Notes: generated from the letters alone by a model not told the origin. DNA of 63,061 nt from Phoronis australis (GCA_002633005.1 NMRA01000078.1:739565-802625); one strand, 5' to 3'. Positions 37,090 through 49,600 are shown, counted from the first letter of the stretch. Made by a program: numbers and translations.

Positions 37090-38981
37090 TAGTCCCTAAC
37101 TTGGAACTGCCGAAGGCGTCCAGATTCCGCGGGAAGCAGACGACCAACAGAATAACTAGCAAACAAGTAATCATCAGTAATTTCAATGTTTACTTAGATA
37201 ACGCTACAAAATGACAATACAACAAAACAGTGTGTAATTGCGGTAATATAATCAGACTTTAACTTACCTACGCAGCATAAAAAACCCACAGCAAGCAATG
37301 TCTTCACAGGTCCCATCTTCAACACGTTGTACTGACACTGCCCGCGAATTCAAAATGGCTTCGAAGTTAAGCGTTGCTCCTCCAAGAAGGTGCCAACGAC
37401 TTGGCAAGTAGGCTAATTATGCAACTCAAGTCAAAGAAAATTAGAGAAAGACGCGTAATCTCGTTGTATGGTTTGATTTCGTGAGAAGTGAAGCGTAACA
37501 ATGACATCAGCAAACCATTCAGCTTGACCGAGGGCGCGGCGTATTTAGTAGGCTACTGTCCACTTCAGTGCGTCGATGGTGAAAGTGAGACGCCTGCCGA
37601 ACAATCAATTTGGGTGTCGCGTTCCAACACAGATTATGTTGCCAAACGATGATCGCGAAGCAGAAACTATTTCCCACTTAGCCAAAACATCAAGATAAAT
37701 AAGCGGAAGAAACTCATTTGCGTTTAATGATTCATTAACACAAGAGAAGGCTAAATGTCAAACGCATAACCGAAAGTCCTGGTTACGGAGTGCATGCGCC
37801 AAAAACCAGAAAAGAAAGACAGAAAAACAAGAAGAGAGAAATGCAACTGAAGAGAATATTTGTAAACCACGAGTGCTTTGATTTATCCTTCGAAGTCCCA
37901 GGCCATGACATTGTTTTTGGGGCCCCATTTTGTACTGATGAACGCATTTGAATCGTACTCATTCGTACGTGTAGGCTATTTAAAAGATTAGTCGAGGAAA
38001 TTTGTGAAGCACAGTTTTTGCACAGCATATTAATTCACTGGATTTTAAATTCAAGAGGAGAATGCTAGGGAGTGAAAAACTATATTTCACCAGGGACTAG
38101 TCTCTGACAAGAGATAACGGAATCTTCTGTCGCTCTCCTTTTTCGTTGTTCCCGAAATAGTATATCACTAGATGAAAATTGAAAGCCTGACAGATCACAT
38201 CAATTGTTGTTCATTTCCTTTTTTGAAATTACAGATCCTTTTTATAATTAAAGGCCCAGCCCTTGGAGAGGCCCGTTGATGTATTGTTATCGCGGCAACC
38301 CTTTTGATAGGAGGATCCAGGGATGTCAAATGGGTCCGGACCCCTTTTTTACCCTTGATTTTAGTGATGTCAGATCTACAGTTTTCAAATTGTTGACTTG
38401 GACCTCCCTTTTTTAAAAATCTTTGATCCGACCCCCGCCTCTTTAAAAATCCTGGATCCGCCCCTGTGCTTGGTGATTTTTATTAGTAGCTGTTTAAAAG
38501 GCCGCTTATGGAGGGAGGGCCTAATGATACAATCTAATACCTCAGTTTTCCTGTTTCAGTGAAATCGTACAACCTTTTATGCTGAGGAAGGTCATTTCCG
38601 ACCCCTATATTCCACCGAATGCTCCTCCAGAGTCTGCGAGCATGCCATCGGAAATTCTTCATAATATTCTGTTTTGATAAACTAAACATTCGTTGGTTAC
38701 TGATTTACATGTACGAAAAACGAATGATTCATAGATGAGTTTTTGACGCTAATTTTGTAAGAATTGATGATGCTTCAGTTAACTCAATTGCAGACTGAAG
38801 GTGAGGAAATTTTTCCGTTCCCCAAATAATAAAGTACTCAAGACGTTCTTTGCTATCTAAAATAACTATCAAAGGCATGATAAAATTCGAAGATTCTACA
38901 GGGTTTCTCAAAAATGTACTTGCAATTCAGGACAGTAAGTTGTTTATTGACTTAGGAACAAGATTAGCGGTGTAAACTCAC
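37090..38981. repeat. 1.9-kb duplicated segment, copy 1 (likely haplotype 1)
   Basis: Runs from cattagtccctaacttggaa to gtaaactcac and is repeated at 38983-40888 with a few percent substitutions and small indels. A single n at 38982 separates the copies. It contains the signal-peptide exon at 37268-37316 and a ggatcc-rich MITE-like patch at 38310-38470 ending in gatccgcccctg. Confidence 0.9.
37268..37316 (-). CDS. First coding exon, signal peptide (unidentified secreted or membrane protein)
   Basis: On the minus strand an ATG at 37316 opens 16 codons that read MGPVKTLLAVGFLCCV: one Lys near the start, then a continuous hydrophobic run ending in small and Cys residues, a typical signal-peptide core. 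The frame then meets a strong donor (G|GTAAGT at 37268/37267), leaving phase 1. GC-richer sequence lies just upstream (37318-37600), as expected of a promoter. Exon and donor are identical in the second copy at 39165-39213. The remaining exons should lie at lower coordinates; I could not identify them, so the gene cannot be named. A chance ORF beside a chance donor remains possible. Confidence 0.45.
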
Positions 38982-38982
38982 N

Positions 38983-40888
38983 CATTAGTCCCTAACTTGG
39001 AACTGCCGAAGGCGTCCAGATTCCGCGGGAAGCAGACGACCAACAGAATAACTAGCAAACAAGTAATCATCAGTAATTTCAATGTTTACTTAGATAACGC
39101 TACAAAATGACAATACAACAAAACAATGTGTAACTGCGGTAATATAATCAGACTTTAACTTACCTACGCAGCATAAAAAACCCACAGCAAGCAATGTCTT
39201 CACAGGTCCCATCTTCAACACGTTGTACTGACACTGCCCGCGAATTCAAAATGGCTTCGAAGTTAAGCGTTGCTCCTCCAAGAAGGTGCCAACGACTTGG
39301 CAAGTAGGCTAATTATGCAACTCAAGTCAAAGAAAATTAGAGAAAGACGCGTAATCTCGTTGTATGGTTTGATTTCGTGAGAAGTGAAGCGTAACAATGA
39401 CATCAGCAAACCATTCAGCTTGACCGAGGGCGCGGCGTATTTAGTAGGCTACTGTCCACTTCAGTGCGTCGATGGTGAAAGTGAGACGCCTGCCGAACAA
39501 TCAATTTGGGTGTCGCGTTCCAACACAGATTATGTTGCCAAACGATGATCGCGAAGCAGAAACTATTTCCCACTTAGCCAAAACATCAAGATAAATAAGC
39601 GGAAGAAACTCATTTGCGTTTAATGATTCATTAACACAAGAGAAGGCTAAATGTCAAACGCATAACCGAAAGTCCTGGTTACGGAGGGCATGCGTCAAAA
39701 ACCAGAAAAGAAAGACAGAAAAACAAGAAGAGAGAAATGCAACTGAAGAGAATGTTTGTAAACCACGAGTGCTTTGATTTATCCTTCGATGTCCCAGGCC
39801 ATGACATTGTTTTTGGGGCCCCATTTTGTACTGCTAAACGCATTTGAATCGTACTCATTCGTACGTGTAGGCTATTTAAAAAAATAGTCGAGGAAATTTG
39901 TGAAGCACAGTTTTTGCACAGCATATTAATTCACTGGATTTTAAATTCAAGAGGAGAATGCTAGGGAGTGAAAAACTATATTTCACCAGGGACTAGTCTC
40001 TGACAAGAGATAATGGAGTCTTCTGTCGCTCTCCTTTTTCGTTGTTCCCGAAATAGTATATCACTAGATGAAAATTAAGAACCTGACAGATCACATCAAT
40101 TGTTGTTCATTTCCTTTTTTTGAAATTACAGATCCTTTTTGTAATTAGAGGCCCAGCCCTTGGAGAGGCCCGTTGGTGTATTGTTATCGCGGCAACCCTT
40201 TTGATAGGAGGATCCAGGGATGTCAAAGGGGTCCAGACCCTTTTTTTACCCTTGATTTTAGTGATGTCAGATCTACAGTTTTCAAATTGTTGACTTGAAC
40301 CTCCCTTTTTTAAAAATCTTTGATCCGATCCTTCGCCCCTTTAAAAATCCTGGATCCGCCCCTGTGCTTGGTGATTTTTATTAGTAGCTGCTTAAAAGGC
40401 CGCTTATGGAGGGAGGGCCTAATGATACAATCTAATACCTCAGTTTTCCTGTTTCAGTGAAATCGTACAACCTTTTATACTGAAGAAGGTCATTTCCGAC
40501 CCCTATATTCCACCGAATGCCCCTCCAGAGTCTGCGAGCATGCCATCGGAAATTCTTCATAATATTCTGTTTTGATAAACTAAATATTCGTTGGTTACTG
40601 ATTTACATGTACGAAAAACGAATGATTCATAGATGAGTTTTTGACGCTAATTTTGTAAGAATTGATGATGCTTCAGGTAACTCAATTGCAGACTGAAGGT
40701 GAGGAAATCTTTCCGCTCCCCAAATAATAAAGTACTCAAGACGTTCTTTGCTATCTAAAATAACTATCAAAGGTATGATAAAATTCGAAGATTTCTACAG
40801 GGTTTCTCAAAAATGTACTTGCAATTCAAATGACAGTAAATGCATTGTTTATTGACTTAGGAACAAGATTAGCGGTTTAAACTCACAA
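38983..40888. repeat. 1.9-kb duplicated segment, copy 2 (likely haplotype 2)
   Basis: Starts immediately after the lone n with cattagtccct and continues through the end of copy 1 into unique sequence (aaactcacaaacagg). This is the geometry of two overlapping contigs placed end to end. Confidence 0.9.
39165..39213 (-). CDS. Second copy of the signal-peptide exon
   Basis: Same 16 codons and same GTAAGT donor as 37268-37316, within the duplicated segment. It is probably the other allele rather than a second gene. Confidence 0.4.
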
Positions 40889-40889
40889 A

Positions 40890-41920
40890 CAGGACAACAA
40901 AAGGCAACTAAGTTTTTAAATTAAATTTAATTCATTGCTCATCAACTTCGTACGGTTAATTATCTTTGCACTTCCTTGATGATTTTTTAGTTTCCAGTTA
41001 CGGTACATTGTGCAATAAATTTTTCGCTCTCCAGGCAAAACTGAGTCGTTTGTTTGATTATAGCACGTGATGGCTCAAGTCCGGACTTGAAAACAAGATG
41101 TGAATCGTGTTGTAAGCACGAGCGCAGAAATTAATACACCGGAAGTGAATTTTAACTCTCGGCGTTTATACTGAAGTGCGAGGACAAGTTTTTGGGATAC
41201 CCTGTGTACCATTTGTCCCCAGCCACTAGAAACTGTGCTACCCGTGTTTCAAGAAGGGATTTTGAAACAGCCACAAAAGCAATGTTCTAGAGTCTCCGGA
41301 ATCTCACTGTTTCAAAATTTACACCTTCAAAGGATGACTCTAAAACGATTTTCCCCAAACTGGACCATACCTTAGGGCCAGTGCAGATGGATAAGTGCGA
41401 GCTGAACTGCCAGTCTCGAACGAATCATCTGAGCTGACCAGCGGCTAGTCTATTTCATCCAATTTGTATTTTCAGACCTTTGGTTGGCGTGAGCTAAGAC
41501 TTGAGACAGACAGCCCAAATTCTATTCAGCTAAGCATCTGTTGGCCGGCCTCATTGTCACTCTCCATGAAATTTTGTTGAAACACGGTTGCTCAACTTCT
41601 GCCCCCCGTTAAGTTGGTGGTTATCGGAATCCGTAACTGTTGTTCCCTCCCCAAACACTCCCCCCCCCCCCTTTAATCCCATTGCATTGACAGAAACACG
41701 AAACTGTTGAAAACGTAACTTGATTTTGAAGCACCCTGTAGTGGAAACTGCAGAACTGTAATATTAATAATTATGGGTTAGAGTTTCGGGCATGTTAGGC
41801 CGCTGTTCCGCTGCCAATGTTGAATTTTTAACAGTAGCGCTTTGGGGTTTGAAAATGAACCACGCGTACCCGATGAGCCGGCACCTCAAGTCACAGGCAA
41901 TCAATGCGTACTTGAGTGAG
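40890..41920. other. No recognisable gene
   Basis: AT-rich; a poly-C tract at 41660-41672. Confidence 0.4.
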
Positions 41921-42238
41921 CTATTTTTTGAATTTCAATTTTAGGTTTGGCCAACCCCAGGTCTGAAGCGTTCCCTCGATTTGCCACTGGTTACTTTGTT
42001 CTTGTTCGTAGCGGAAATCAAGTCCCATCACTGCAAGGAACATTTTAGTCGTTTCTGCAGCTAAAATATACTGATGATAGATTCCGTTCCTTGTTGTCGT
42101 TGGTCGGTGGAGACCTATTTTCCTGAATGTTTCAGCCACAGGAATTGACATATTTTCTGAAAAAGACTTAAAAGATGAAGAACCGGAACAAATACTAGAT
42201 ATTGCAAGTTTCCAACTATATTTGTTATCAACTAACAC
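41921..42238 (-). other. Open frame of 105 codons, possible exon or decayed element
   Basis: The longest frame in the 40.9-46 kb interval. A pyrimidine-rich cttttt-cag acceptor-like stretch lies on the minus strand near 42155, after which the frame reads SIPVAETFRKIGL and onward with ordinary composition. Its upstream part overlaps dispersed repeat G (42140-42255). I recognise no domain. It could be an exon, a transposon relic or chance. Confidence 0.2.
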
Positions 42239-42255
42239 TAGAAACTGTTATTTAA
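42140..42255 (-). repeat. Short dispersed repeat G, copy 2
   Basis: Reverse complement of 29510-29620. The plus strand reads aagatgaagaaccggaacaa then atactagat, against the minus-strand phrase at the other site. Confidence 0.5.
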
Positions 42256-42259
42256 TAGG

Positions 42260-44475
42260 AGTTAAATCATAACCTCTGTTATATTATGGAATATAATATT
42301 TTGTGAGGCTCTTTTTCCAAGAGACCCTATAGAGACCCATGAGAAATTTGCCCCATTAATGTAAGGATTATTACGAGACCGCTTTTATGAACTCGTGTTC
42401 TGTTGCACCTTAACACTATGTCAATGCAGATTTTTTAGAATGTAAGAATTTTACAATTTATGTTGCTCTTGTATAATTTCATTTCACTAAATTTTGTATT
42501 TTCGAGTATTTCTTTACGTCCTTCCGGAGTTTTCACATCAAAATACCATAGTCTGCAGCACCCGTTATTGTCGTTCTCTGACAATTTATCGAAAGTACTA
42601 TTATTGCATGCGGTCCTTACAAAAATAAGTCACCGTCGGCGAACACTCGTTGTTGGAAACCGAAGTTATCACATTGCCATTCAGTTCAAAGTCCATTGAG
42701 GTCTTGGGTGTGGGCCGGGTATAATAATTATAAATTGACAAACAAATGTATCCCAACAGAATTTCCTTTCATTTATTGTCTCCCCTGAGGTATTTGTAAT
42801 TGCACACCTTGGAAACGTCTTATCTTCACTCGCCTGATAAAAATATCAACAAGCTGTCTTAGCCTATTTTGTGGTGACTAGCCTGTATAATTCAGTCAAA
42901 AACACGCATTTTTCAAAACATTTGTTTTGATGCAACTTACATTTTGCTGTGTAAGCACTATTATACGAATTAAAATATTTTGCCTGCCTACTGACCTGTG
43001 TATACATAAGCTCTATTTACACAACCATAATCAAATATTTTACTAGCTTACTGCCAGACGTATTGCATGAGCAAGCGTACGCACCTAACTATACTTGGTT
43101 GTGATCTCGCACTAAGATTCTGGCAGGTATGGCTTACTATTACCTCCAAAGTGCCCATGTGAGACCTGAGAGTGGGATATAAAGAATTCAAAAACACATA
43201 ATTAAGCGGAATTGACCCCTTTTAAAACTACGCTTGCTTTATTCATAACGTTATATCAATTAAAACGCTAATTATTTTCTCCCGTCTCCGGCCACTTAGC
43301 TGTGCTGGACTAGCGTCAAACAAATTTTGCACCAAGGCTATATTTTGCCATGCAGTGTTAAATGTTTGTGCAGTCCATTGACAGGGACGAACTGAGATAG
43401 CTCAACTACACCTAGTAGGCCTACCCTCAACCAGTTGCTGCAAAGCCGTTTTACTTTCAGTTTCCATTCAGAGAGACGGGATGGGCATTCGACACCATTG
43501 TCCTTTTAACAGTATTCCTGTCGCGTTGCGGCAACAATTCAGTTGCAGCAGACATCATTTTTATTAATATTGTTTATAGCACTTACTCAAGAATGAGGTT
43601 TTAAGTGTCAAAATATCCACTCAAGTCTAATTTCACATCGGGGCGATACCTGAGAGACAAATACCACCACCTGCAGGTTAGTCCGTAACATTCCACTACG
43701 CCCTTTGTATCGCATCGCCATCTATTCATAGACTCTTTAACTAAAGGTCAGTTACCCATGTCCTGCGTCTGTTTCCTGTTGAGATGTCCCAGAAAATGAC
43801 GCGTTTTTCAAGATTTGGAGACTGGTGACATGTAGTTGTGTATTATCACGTGGTTAATTTGTTAGCCTACTCGACAATTTGCAATCCACGTTGAAGAAAC
43901 CACAGTTTGATTTGCTCGCTGGTTACTAAATGATAGCGACGAACGAGGCCTAGTGCTAGGCAAACTGACGAGAGGTCAAAGATTGCACGTCGAGTGAGTG
44001 ACGCATTTGGTTCTTTCGCTTCCAGATTGATAACTTACTTCGCTTGATCATCGATAAAGCATGTACCAAAACGATTCGTGGGCTGTCTTCTGTTTATGTT
44101 ATCACTTAAATTGTACTCCTATCAGGGCATGGCTAGGAATTTTCGTAGCATCGCATAAAATGTCATTTGTCCTCAGCCAAGGCTAATGCATTGGGAAAGA
44201 CTGAAAGGCCAATCAAGGGCAACGCTAACCGAATCATGTAATCTACCTAGGCCTAGCCCTTTCATGTGTAGGGATCATTACAGCTGTAGTTTAAATGTTT
44301 CCAAGTTAATAACCTTTGGTGAGTGTGTAAACTACTGGTATGTGTTGACAGGAAACTACATGATTTGTTGGCATTTTGTCACATTTTGGGGCGTGAACTG
44401 ATGGTTAGAATGTGGAAAATCAAATAGTCAAAATTTACAGATTCATGATATATAGCAGTCATGGCTTATCTTTAC
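42260..44475. other. No recognisable gene
   Basis: Short open frames only. A 5' non-coding exon of the gene starting at 46507 may lie in this interval or nearer, but I cannot place it. Confidence 0.4.
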
Positions 44476-44480
44476 TGAAA

Positions 44481-44530
44481 ATCTTTGTGGTTTGCCACCT
44501 GCTTTTAAACAGATGGCAAACCACAAAGAT
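44481..44530. other. Near-perfect hairpin (possible miRNA-like precursor or tiny palindromic element)
   Basis: The arm atctttgtggtttgcca is followed 16 bases later by tggcaaaccacaaagat, its exact 17-nt inverse. A further ctg/cag pairing after one c-a mismatch extends the stem to 21 positions with a loop of about 8 nt. The size resembles a compact miRNA precursor. Perfect symmetry also fits a small palindromic MITE or a recent inverted duplication. I do not recognise a known miRNA. Confidence 0.6.
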
Positions 44531-44534
44531 ATGT

Positions 44535-45150
44535 GGCTCTTTCGCAAAAGTCTTCTGGGTAATTTCTTGCAGTCCCTGGACTATGTTAAGTCAGATTGCT
44601 AAGAGTTAAGAATGCAACATTCAGTGAGTGGGACTAGGAAATCGAAATGCAAGTGTGGCTATATATAATACGTACAGTACTGTGGTCTAACATGCACTTT
44701 TTATTGGAGGGAGGGGTCAGGCACTTAATTAAAATGTAGTGCACGAGAGAAGCTGTTCAAATGGGTATTTTTTTGCAGTCAGATGCCTTTTGCCATTTTC
44801 AATTTCTTTCAAAAAGGTTTGTTTTATGGATAATAAATCTTCCAAATTTTGTGGTTCGTTGATTATACTATATACTATTGGGAACAGAAATACTCAACTT
44901 GAACTCAAAGTCAATGTCAACCTGCTCCAGTTACTTATTAAGAATAAAGCCACTACAGTCAAAAAGATCATTTGTTGAATTGTAATTCAATCAATAAACT
45001 TTTGTAAACGTCCTTGCATGGGTCTGTCTATGTTACATTAAGAAGGTGAATATCTTACAAAGTGGGCTCCTATTAATTATGTTGTGGCAATTATGGGATG
45101 GGGCCATTGTTCTACAAATTCCTTTTACTAGTCGCATGCATAACTTAAAC
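44535..45150. other. No recognisable gene
   Basis: Open frames at 44739-44978 and around are short and unrecognised. Confidence 0.4.
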
Positions 45151-45154
45151 AGTA

Positions 45155-45330
45155 TAGTGGCGGAATTAGGAGGGATGGGGGGGTTGACAAGGGGGCCATG
45201 GCCCTCCCTAAAATTCTCCCAGATTCCATTTGGCAGTTGGGGGGGTGCGAATATCTGACGGGCAAAATCCCAGCTAATACAGTCTGCCCTGCCCTGCCCC
45301 CCCCAACTCAAAATCATGGATCCGCCCCTG
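45155..45330 (+). mobile_element. Short G-rich/C-rich MITE-like element, copy 1
   Basis: gtggcggaattaggag-type start, gggggccatggccctccct in the middle, tgacgggcaaaatcc and gccctgccctgcccc later, and an end at gatccgcccctg. The same modules occur in reverse order and orientation at 57860-58012. Confidence 0.5.
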
Positions 45331-45477
45331 CAGTAGGGTAACCGAGGTGTGGTGTCAAATCTATTTGCTATGACACTGGTACAGCTTCTTCTCCTGTCAT
45401 GCTAACTTCACGAAATTATGTTGCTTAATTAATATGTTATGTAAATTTTATGTTTTTAGAAAGTCATAAAGAAGTAT

Positions 45478-45561
45478 TGTGCCTTGCAGGATTTGAACGG
45501 TAGTGGCTTGCAAGCTACGCGTGACCGGTGTGGTGATCTTACCACTGTACCATGAGGGATG
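45478..45561 (-). repeat. tRNA-like relic (degenerate)
   Basis: On the minus strand an A-box-like tggtacagtgg (45552-45542) is followed by a B-box-like cgttcaaatcc (45499-45489) at tRNA spacing with a long variable region. Acceptor and T stems do not pair well, so this is a tRNA pseudogene or SINE head, not a working tRNA. Confidence 0.45.
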
Positions 45562-45564
45562 TTA

Positions 45565-46380
45565 CAGATTGTTGTTTGCGTTTTGTTGTGTAATGATTTT
45601 GTTCTTTAGTTGTGCATGATGATAATTGCTATTGTTAGTAGATTTGTAGGTCATGGTGATAGTTGCTGTGGTATTGATGATCTGACCAAAATACATGTGT
45701 AGGTGATGGTGATAGTTGCTGTGTTTTTTATGATTTATCTACCAACCAGATAATAGATTTGTTGGTCATGGGCACTCGTTAAGACATTTGACTTGGTTGT
45801 AAGTTTTTTTTTCAGCTAAGTTTTCGTAGAGCCCAACAGCAAGGACAATAGAGGTTTCTCATTCCTCTGCAGTAACGTACGATCTGTTACTCAATAATAT
45901 ACATGTCATCAATTGTGACTCCTATTCAAAATCCTGAGTCTGCTCTTATTAAATGGATGAATTTTTATTGTCAGTGCTTAATATAACTTGGTGGGTGCTA
46001 TAATTTCCTATTGACCCGTCCTGGTAAAAAAATAATGATTTCCCTCATCCCACTGTGGCAAGGCATAGGATGGTCTTGCCTGATCTTCAATCTTAGTTGC
46101 AAGACTGTTAACCATAGGTAAGATTCCTCCCAAGAAGAACTGACAATAGGCTGTATAAGGTCAATGGTAAAGTCTTATTGAGGTCATAACCTTGCACTCA
46201 CCTGATTCTAGATTGGAGACGTGTCACAGGAGCTGGCATTGTTTTCAGTCAGTAGGCAGTTAAGGGGTAGTGCTCACGTGATGTCAACTTGCCTGACACC
46301 TATTATCATAGCTAAATGGGCATCATTGTTAAATCAGATTGGTTCTTGCATGATCTCTTTCTCGTATACATCCCTTGGGG
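45565..46380. other. Upstream flank of the main gene
   Basis: No coding exon seen. Short ggtgatagttgctgtg repeats lie at 45655-45725. Likely holds promoter or 5' intron sequence of the downstream gene. Confidence 0.35.
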
Positions 46381-46386
46381 AGTTCA

Positions 46387-46457
46387 TGGCTATGTGAATG
46401 TACCCTGGCTATGTGAATGTACCCTGGCTATGTGAATGTACCCTGGCTATGTGAACG
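46387..46457 (+). repeat. 19-bp tandem repeat, ~3.7 copies
   Basis: Unit ggctatgtgaatgtaccct, identical in three copies, immediately upstream of the acceptor that precedes the first coding exon. Confidence 0.9.
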
Positions 46458-46506
46458 CTCCGCTGTTTTTTTGCAGATGTTTGTGGAGGTTAGTCGAGCC
46501 CTGTAG

Positions 46507-46656
46507 ATGTCAAAAATGAGTGACGGTGTTCGCATGACAAGCTTGACGAGAAGAGCACGAACACACCCTCAGGACATACTGTGGGGAGAGCCTGAAGAAG
46601 TTCAGATAGTGAAAACTATGGACAATAAACTGGGCTTCAATTTTGTAAATGTTCGC
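46507..46656 (+). CDS. Main gene, coding exon 1 (start, first half of PDZ1)
   Basis: Codons 1-50. An in-frame TAG directly precedes the ATG at 46507, and a ttttttgcag acceptor ends at 46476, so a 5' non-coding exon should lie upstream. A second ATG at codon 4 is possible. KLGFNF (41-46) is the PDZ carboxylate-binding loop. Phase-0 donor cgc|gtaagt. Confidence 0.8.
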
Positions 46657-49600
46657 GTAAGTTCTTCAGCCAACTATAGTCCTCTGTATTATTACGTGAT
46701 GTTATCGCCCAAATGGTTGGCAGTTGTTGCACTTGTCCTTGTTACTTAGTAAGGTTGTTAAACTGTGAGCTTTGTTATATTGCATCATAACGGATAATTC
46801 TGCTTAACATTGTGCGAGCATGGAAGCGACTTTTAGTTGATTCAATCTCGTGATAGTCTTCTCGATCATTACGGGCTCTCTATTCAAAATTCACGGGGAT
46901 AATAAATGAATTATCATCACAGCTAGGAGCATAAAATCTTTTAAGCCGTGTTTACTTACACAGTCCAACTAGAACAGTTGTATGACTAAGAGGAGGGTTC
47001 ACAAAGAGCTGCTATCACTGACCTTCCAAGCCAGTTTCACTTGTTTATTTATAAACCATTAACTTAAAATGCCAGTTTGCCTAGTTAGACAAATTGCTCA
47101 GTTATGCAAACTAAGCTAATAATTAATTGTTTGCGTAAGGTATGACAAAATACCATTAAAATGCAATATCAATAACCAAAATGTCTGTATTGGGTCATAT
47201 ATTTAATCATTTTTAACAATATGCCGATCTTACCACAGATTCATTTTTGTCCTAGTAAGTCGTTGTTTGTTGCAGGACGAGGTGGAGACGTATTCCATTG
47301 TCACTAGTATTGGCAATGAGTGTACTGTTCAACAAGGTGACTTATCGAAAGGTTGTCGCATCATTGAAGTCAACCGTCACAACATTACGCATGAAAGTGG
47401 TGAAAAAATCCACAGACTGTTGCTATCGACGACCAGCGTCGCCTTCCTATGTGTGAGGAAAGCAACTGGACTCCTACCGTTGTCAAGGATTGAAGATAGT
47501 CACGTAACCAATGTCGCCACTAACCACTTGCCACTTACTAAAACTGGAAGTAGTAGTAGCTCAAATGCCAGTGGCGATCATCTGTCAAATATTACAGGTG
47601 TGATCAAGGACACTAATAATCATGTACAGGTTACCAAAAAGACGAGCAACAGCAGTTCCAATGTCAGCATTGGTCGTCAGTCAGGTATGGAAATTAGGCC
47701 CCTCGTCAAAAATGGCCAAGAACCCCTTCCAACAAAAAGAAGTAGTAGTGGCTCAAACGCTAGTGCTGATCATTTGTGGAGTACTGAAAGTGCCGTCAGT
47801 GTAAACCTGGAGAGTGTATCAGCCCAGGAGAGTGGTGGTCAGCTTGGTTCATCCAGGATCAGACAGGTGGCAGCAGCGGACAATAATTTAATAGGTTACG
47901 TCCTCAAGAGCCCCCACCGCGTCAGATGGCATGAAAGAATGCTAAAACTGGAAATAAAAAATGTTCCCGGCGCCAAACTGCTGGAGAAGAAATGCAAGAG
48001 AAGCAAAGCTGACATCTACTTATTGGTCACTTTGGTTGAGTCTAGCAGTCCTGCTTATGGTGTTTTGAAAGCCGGAGACTGGATTAGATCAGTGAACGGT
48101 GTTCCAATTCACGATGAAGAAACGGTAAATAATGCAATTGCTTAAAGTTTATCGCGGACGGTATTACTTGTAAAGTTGGTTCCTTCTGATCGGTGTGTTA
48201 AGAACATCGCTCTGAGCCCAACAGTACTATAAATTGCAAATGTAATGAACTAGTAGGTTAAATGGCTTGCATTTGTCTATGTCACCATTAGAATCACCTT
48301 TTAAGTGAAACAGCTGCAAAAACAATGGTGTTCTATTGAAGCCCCTATTCAATTCAGCCTTTTGTTATTTGTGCTGGATTGTCCTAATGATGTATGGTAA
48401 CATGGCACGAAAAGACAATTTCACATATTGTTTGATGGGCCTATATTCGATTGTTTTGCTAAGGCTTTGCTAGGACTATAGTTAGCCCAATGCATCTAAA
48501 ATAATTAAATTCTATTCAAGATAGGCTTTAAAGCATCAGAGAAACTGACTGATTTAGACCATTTACTGCTATGAAATTGGTCTCTGCTTAATCATGAGAT
48601 CGTGTACGCGTGAACTTGGAATTAAATATTCATTAAAGTAATCAGATGCTAGTTTTTCTTCAATGTAAAGAAACTTTCAAATTATTGGCGCCACGATCAT
48701 CTGTTTTTTTCCTTTACTGGAACTTGTGTCTCACAATCGAGGAATATGTGAATGGTTAATCAATAATTGTTTGGTGAATAAGATTGTCAAACAGAACAAT
48801 AAATGTCGATAAAAATTACTTTATTTTGTTAAAATGCGATTTGCTTTAGTGCAGTACAAATTTTTTCAACGTGAACAAGATTGTTTGAGTGACCTTGCCA
48901 TATTTCTTAGGGTATTCAAGTTTACGCATACATTATCTTGAGATTAATAAGCAAAATTCAAAGTCAAAGCACGATAGATTAAAGACGCTATGTTTCATTA
49001 ACACTGTGACCGTAATTCTTTAAATTTGTAGCAATTGCTGCTTAGTGACTTCCTGGAGAATTGTGTGTACAAGTATAATCAGGAAACAAAATAATTGGAA
49101 ATAAATTGCGGTTTTAAAAAAACTGTGCAACTAATGCTCTTAAAAACGTGTAAACATATAAAAAGCAAGTAATTCCAAATATTACGCAATTATTATTTGA
49201 TAGTTAAAATCAGTAAATAATAAAAACTGTGCATTGTTTCTTTTGGGTAACAACAGTGCTCATTTACGTAAAAATAGTCCCACAAAACGAGACTTTGCGA
49301 GATTGCAATGGTAACTGGTTCTCCGATGGAGGACCGCGGTTGTTCATAAATTAGTACATCATTTGCACATTCACAATTTAATGAGACTATGTGTCTTTAA
49401 CTTGGATCTTTATCAAATTGGTTTAAGAATTCCCTTGCCTCAATACCGACTTCTTTCTGCCACTTAAATTGAGAGAGTGGTTGAGGTTGACTCGAAGCAT
49501 CCAACCTAATTGGGAAGGGTAGGACAACGCTATTAAAACTTGCAGTGTTTTGACACCATTTGTACTTGATGTTGGTTGAGCCGTGTACATAGAGAGAAAA

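Noticed and set aside
37783-38028. 81-codon minus-strand frame with a hydrophobic C-terminus, also at 39679-39924
   Set aside because: The two copies differ mostly by amino-acid-changing substitutions (for example TNLL/TIFL, RSSV/RLAV), so there is no sign of coding constraint.
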